DNA from: Candidatus Kapaibacterium sp.
GTDB lineage: Bacteria; Bacteroidota; Ignavibacteria; Kapaibacteriales; NICIL-2
Direction of reading: 5' to 3'
DNA length: 64,000 nt
Assembly: GCA_026003495.1 (NCBI GenBank)
Contig: BPHK01000001.1
Coordinates: 310,001-374,000, forward strand
Of this stretch, positions 60,621 through 64,000 are shown in pieces. Under the pieces are notes generated by a model. The model was not told the DNA's origin. It was given only the letters and a program-made list of their open reading frames with translations, and did no database searches. The translations under genes and the position numbers were made by a program. Within the stretch, counting starts at the first letter, position 1. Every line of letters starts with the position of its first letter.

Positions 60621-62632
60621 TTATGGCACAACGACCACGGCGCGGAATTCCGCTCCCCGCAAGCATTGCAGGCGAACTGCGTAGGCTCCCGCTGGAAGTT
60701 CGATTTCTGCGTTGGAGGAAATCTGCTGGTCAGAAAAGTAGAGCAAGCCGCCGAGCGTGTAGATTGCAAGCTGTGCAGAGCGACACTCCTGCGGGAGCAG
60801 GACGTGCAACACCGAGCCGGCGAGACGAAAAGGAGTGCTCTCGGCGCGCGGTGCGTCGGCTGAGAGGATACCAAGCCCGCCAACGCGAAGCACGAAGCCG
60901 TCGAAGTCCCCGCTGCGTTGTCCATCGAGCGGCGGAAAGTTTTCGCTCGTCGTCGAGCCAGCAATCGCAATCGTGCTATCGGGAAGCCAGCCGATGCCCG
61001 ACGGCAAATCGCTGCCGTTGCCACCGTAGAGCAGCGACGCATAGCGCCGCCGTCCATCGGGCGAGAAAAAGCCGAGCATCACATCTTCAGCGCCTGCGAT
61101 CGCAGCATTCTCACTCTCCTCCCGTGGCAGGTCGCTCGATGTCGTCCAGCCGGTCACGTACACGTAGCCCTGGGCATCCATGAGTGCTCCGGTGCAGCGA
61201 TCCGAGCCCGTGCCGCCGTAGTACGAGCCCCACAGGCGCGTCCCCTCCGGACGGATCACCGCAACGAAGCCATCCCACGGGCCACCGGCGAAGTTGTTCT
61301 GCGCTGCCTGCGCTTCAGCAAAGTAGCTCTGCGCCGTGTTGGTGCCGTTGGTAAAACCCGTCACGAGAATCATACCGGACTGCGTGGTGGAAAGGCTTGT
61401 GATCGAATCCTGCCCATCGCTGCCGTAGTATCGTCCCCAGAGCCGCTGTCCGCTCGCGCCGAGCCGCGCAAGGAAGCCGTCTGGCGGTGTCATGCGGAGC
61501 GAGCCTTCGCCGATGTTGGCTGCGATCGCCTCGCCAGTGTTCGGGCTGGTCGTGGTGCCGGCGATGACAATGCTTCCATCGGGCAGAAACCCTACGCCAG
61601 CGATCGAATCGAACCCACGGCCACCGTAGTAGGTGCTCCAGATGCGGCTTGTCAGTGTGGGCGCAAGGACGACGATGTAGCCATCCTCCAATCCGGCGAG
61701 TTGCTGTTGGTGGGCAGTCGCCACCAGTCCCGTAGATGCGGTCGTCCCCGCTGCTGCGATCCGGCCGTCTGCGCTGATCGCAACCGCGCTCAGCTCGTCG
61801 CGCCCTTGGCCGCCAATGTACGTTGCGGCGCTCCGCGAGCCACTTGTTGGATCGAGCGTGACGATGAAACCATCGGCATCGCCTCCGCCGTAGCTGGGCT
61901 GGATCGTACCTGCTGTCGTGGGGAAGTCCGTCGAGCGTGTCCGTCCCACAAGCGCGATGCGCTCCGATGTTACCGCAAGCGCAAGCGCGACATCTTCGCC
62001 TGTGGCGCCGATGAGCGTTGCCCATTGGACCTCGCCGGTGCTCGAAAGCTTGATGCAAAATGCATCGCCGCCACCAGCACCGCTGGCGCCGAACAGAGTC
62101 GAGCTCGACGTCCAACCTGCCAGGTAGATTGCTCCGCCGAGCGTTTGCATCGCGGTAACGGAATCGCGGCCGCTTGCACCGATGAATCGGCCACCGCGCG
62201 CCCATGAGTCCAGCGGCTCCGCCGCATGCTCGGCGAGCAGGCGTGGGGAGCTACCGTCGGAAAGCGTAAGCTCCAGACCGCGGCGTGTCCAGGCAGCGAT
62301 CGCGCGCGTGCTCCCATCGCGACCGCGCCAGTGCAGCCGCCGCCACAGACGCAGCCCTTCGAATGCACCGTGTGGCACGTACACGTTCACATGCGCTGTT
62401 GCTTGTTCGGCAGGCTCGATCGTGACATCGGCCAGCGACAGTCGCTCCCACGTTCCAGCGTGCTGCCAGCGTAGCTCCGTCGCTGTGATCACTACGTCTC
62501 CCACTGGTAGAGGCATACCGAACGAGCGGAGTCCCACTGCCCGCGATTTTCGATGAACCACTGGGCAGCGGCGGGAACTGTCATGTCAAAAAGCATTGAC
62601 AGTGTCAGGAAAACGTAACACGTGGCGACCAA
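60621..62632 (-). pseudogene. SBBP-repeat T9SS-like protein, interrupted by an apparent frameshift
   Basis: The main open frame (60621 to about 62520) encodes ~630 aa of SBBP-type beta-propeller repeats: GGDAFCIKLSSTGEVQWATLIG, GGDADGFIVTLDP, STYYGGRGFDSIAGVGFL, GRYYGSDGQDSITSL, GSYYGGTGSDRCTGALMD and similar. The end ([16 protein letters not shown]..., [12 protein letters not shown]) resembles a T9SS sorting domain lacking its opening YPNP motif. The typical N-terminus of such proteins, a signal peptide followed by AQWFIENRGQWDSARSV, is present but in a different frame that stops at 62492. The frames must be joined by a shift near 62495-62540. The likely start is a TTG at 62632. It is either a real mutation or a sequencing error. 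The main frame's own apparent start (VHRKSRAV...) is just the out-of-frame reading of IENRGQW. Confidence 0.75.
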
Positions 62633-63396
62633 GCGGGGAGAGTGCCATTGCGCGTTCGGTGTGGCTGGAACAACCAGGCGCAAAAATAGCGTGGAACACG
62701 CAGCTGCTCTAAGGCTGCTCGAACGTCTCGTGTGCCGGCTGGCGTTGCCGATGCGCGCTCCGAGCGTGCGTGCACGTGGTGGAAGTGGTTTTCTGGCGAG
62801 CCGTCCGGCATGCACTATCTTCGCAGCGTCTGCTGTGCAGGCTCGGAGCGCCCCCTGGCGCCGGCATTGAGCAGATTTTTCCTCGAAGCGCTCTTGCGCG
62901 CATCGGCACTGCCGCGTTGTATTTTTGCCGCGCAGTCGGGTGGGAAGAGCTTGCACGCATTGTTCAACCACGGCTTTAGCCCTGCATGAAACAACAGCAC
63001 GCATCGCGGTGGTTGGTCATCGCCCGACCGACTGCAGACGCTCCCTCCTGCAGCACATGTGGAGGCATGATCGCCCCGAGACGCTTCGATTCCCGATGCA
63101 CTCGGTCGCCATTGAACAATCCTGCTCGGCAGGATATCCTTTCTGTGCGCATGGCTGGGAACAATCGGTGCCCATCTCGAGTCGCAGGGCACCGCACGAG
63201 CACGGAACCTTGCTCAGTGGTGATGTCGAACTCCTTCGGCGATGGAATGACAGAACGTACCGCAGCGAACAATTCTCCCCAAGCACTTTCTCGATTGGTA
63301 CAGTCTTTGCAATGGAAGCATTCCATCGCATTCGACGTTGAATTCACACCTGTGAACGTATCAGAATGTTGTCCCACATCTTTTCCCGGAGGTCGT
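62633..63396. other. Gene-free interval between divergent SBBP-family genes
   Basis: 764 bases in which I find no convincing gene: the open frames lack ribosome sites, signal peptides or recognisable motifs. An open frame in phase with the 63397 gene extends back to an ATG at 62986, but it reads as low-complexity nonsense. A TATTTTTG (perfect -7 consensus) lies near 62918 without a matching -33 box, and an inverted repeat is noted at 63343. No tRNA-like or terminator-like structure is evident. Confidence 0.5.
63343..63356. promoter_or_regulatory. Inverted repeat upstream of the last gene
   Basis: ttcaca (63343-63348) and tgtgaa (63351-63356) form a perfect 6-bp dyad with a 2-base spacer, 40 bases before the ATG at 63397. 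It resembles a dimeric regulator site. Confidence 0.35.
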
Positions 63397-64000
63397 ATGA
63401 ACGGCTTGTTCCGTTTCTCTGCACGCATCGTTGCAGCAGCGTGCACGCTACTACTCATTGGGAGCTCCGCGCTCCGCGGGCAAACAGCCCCCGCATCGTC
63501 CGATTCTCGCACAGCCAGCACTGCCGCTTCGGCGCAGGCAATGGTCGGCAGCAGCGGACTGGAATTCCTCGAAAACAAGGGGCAGGTTGTTGATGACCAA
63601 GGGCGCAAAGTCGAAAGCGTCCGCTTCACTGCGCACTCCAATGGGGCAAAACTCTTCTTCATGCCCGATCGGATTGCACACGTCTTCATCGAAGCCTCCG
63701 GACCTGGCGCCAAGTACGAGCCAGGGAAAGGGATCAGCTCCAAGGAGCTGGACCAAACCCGCATCCGCTACCAGCGGGTGGATATGGAGCTTGTCGGCGC
63801 AAGCCAAAATGTCAACCTCCGCGGCGAGGGTGTGCTCCCTGGCGTGACGAACTTCTTCACCGCCGCTGCCGGACCAGACGGCATCACCGGTGTGCGGAGC
63901 TTCTCGACGATTGTGTACGAAAACGTCTATCCCAACATTGACCTTGTGCTGAAAGCCCGCGGCAAAGGCATGAAGGCAGAGTTCATCGTCCGCCCGGGCG
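63397..64000 (+). CDS. SBBP-family exported protein, N-terminal part (runs off right edge)
   Basis: The first 201 codons of a gene open to the window end. The ATG at 63397 has a strong Shine-Dalgarno (cggaggt) and opens a signal peptide (FSARIVAAACTLLLIGSSALRGQ). After a Ser/Ala-rich linker comes the family-typical start LEFLENKGQVVDDQGRKVESVRF. Later motifs include KLFFMPDRIAHVF, LPGVTNFFTAA, VRSFSTIVYENVYPNIDLVLKA and GMKAEFIVRPG, as in the N-terminal domain that precedes SBBP propeller repeats in FCB-group secreted proteins. It is divergent from the frameshifted relative at 60621-62632. A T9SS sorting domain would be expected beyond the window but cannot be seen. Confidence 0.88.
   Translation, partial: MNGLFRFSARIVAAACTLLLIGSSALRGQTAPASSDSRTASTAASAQAMVGSSGLEFLENKGQVVDDQGRKVESVRFTAHSNGAKLFFMPDRIAHVFIEASGPGAKYEPGKGISSKELDQTRIRYQRVDMELVGASQNVNLRGEGVLPGVTNFFTAAAGPDGITGVRSFSTIVYENVYPNIDLVLKARGKGMKAEFIVRPG

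Noticed and set aside
62986-63396. 137-codon in-frame extension of the last gene
   Set aside because: The ATG at 63397 has a strong Shine-Dalgarno and opens a signal peptide, whereas the extension reads as unstructured and cysteine/arginine-rich.
1-64000. tRNA genes, CRISPR arrays, insertion sequences or prophage
   Set aside because: I saw no GTTC-type T-loop context, no regularly spaced short repeats, no transposase or integrase motifs and no terminal inverted repeats.

Overview
The window (64 kb, G+C-rich, very compact) reads as bacterial chromosome from the FCB superphylum (Bacteroidetes/Chlorobi/Ignavibacteria/Kapabacteria side). The pointers are: at least seven large exported proteins ending in a type IX secretion (T9SS) C-terminal sorting domain of the YPNP...G.Y.L/V type; PKD/Ig-like, choice-of-anchor D and CARDB-like repeats; a promoter matching the Bacteroidetes consensus TTTG-N19-TAnnTTTG; and rpoB, rpoC and rho of bacterial type. 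A Kapabacteria/Chlorobi-like lineage is my inference; there is no rRNA here to settle it. I see no mobile element, CRISPR array, tRNA or rRNA.

Layout. 1-7.8 kb: rpoB (5' end outside the window) and rpoC, closed by a hairpin terminator. 8-20 kb: two mosaic near-duplicate T9SS cargo genes (8011 and 18289) flank a housekeeping block on the minus strand (leucine dehydrogenase, nusB, a dockerin-like T9SS protein, a metallophosphoesterase) and a 1403-aa surface protein with an IgGFc-binding-like domain and seven tetra-cysteine repeats. 19.7-28.2 kb: M20 amidohydrolase, GT4 glycosyltransferase, orphan NarL-type response regulator, degenerate FkbM-like protein, and a 1406-aa BNR/choice-of-anchor-D T9SS protein. 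28.2-28.7 kb: a 455-base intergenic region with a candidate structured RNA, a strong terminator, a candidate -7 element and a perfect inverted repeat.

28.7-39.1 kb is a respiratory super-cluster. It encodes a complete B-type (ba3) oxidase, including a 39-aa subunit IIA, then the copper-loading proteins SCO and PCu(A)C, a c-type cytochrome, and a complete A-type (aa3) oxidase with two subunit III genes and subunit IV. It trails into a small CxxC membrane protein, a lipoprotein and a VWA-OmpA lipoprotein. The Cu delivery genes sit between the two oxidases and plausibly serve both.

39.1-46 kb: folA, an ECF sigma factor with an anti-sigma factor that carries a beta-barrel-like C-terminus, RsmB-type rRNA methyltransferase, PAP2 phosphatase, a small barrel-like protein, pterin carbinolamine dehydratase and a ComM/YifB ATPase. 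46-55.4 kb: two giant T9SS cargos. 55.4-60.5 kb: RluD, GatC, a second VWA-OmpA lipoprotein, RlmH and Rho. 60.6-64 kb: a frameshifted SBBP-repeat protein and, divergently, the 5' part of a related intact one.

Functionally this is core transcription/translation genes and aerobic respiration interleaved with T9SS cargo genes, without any of the secretion machinery itself in view.
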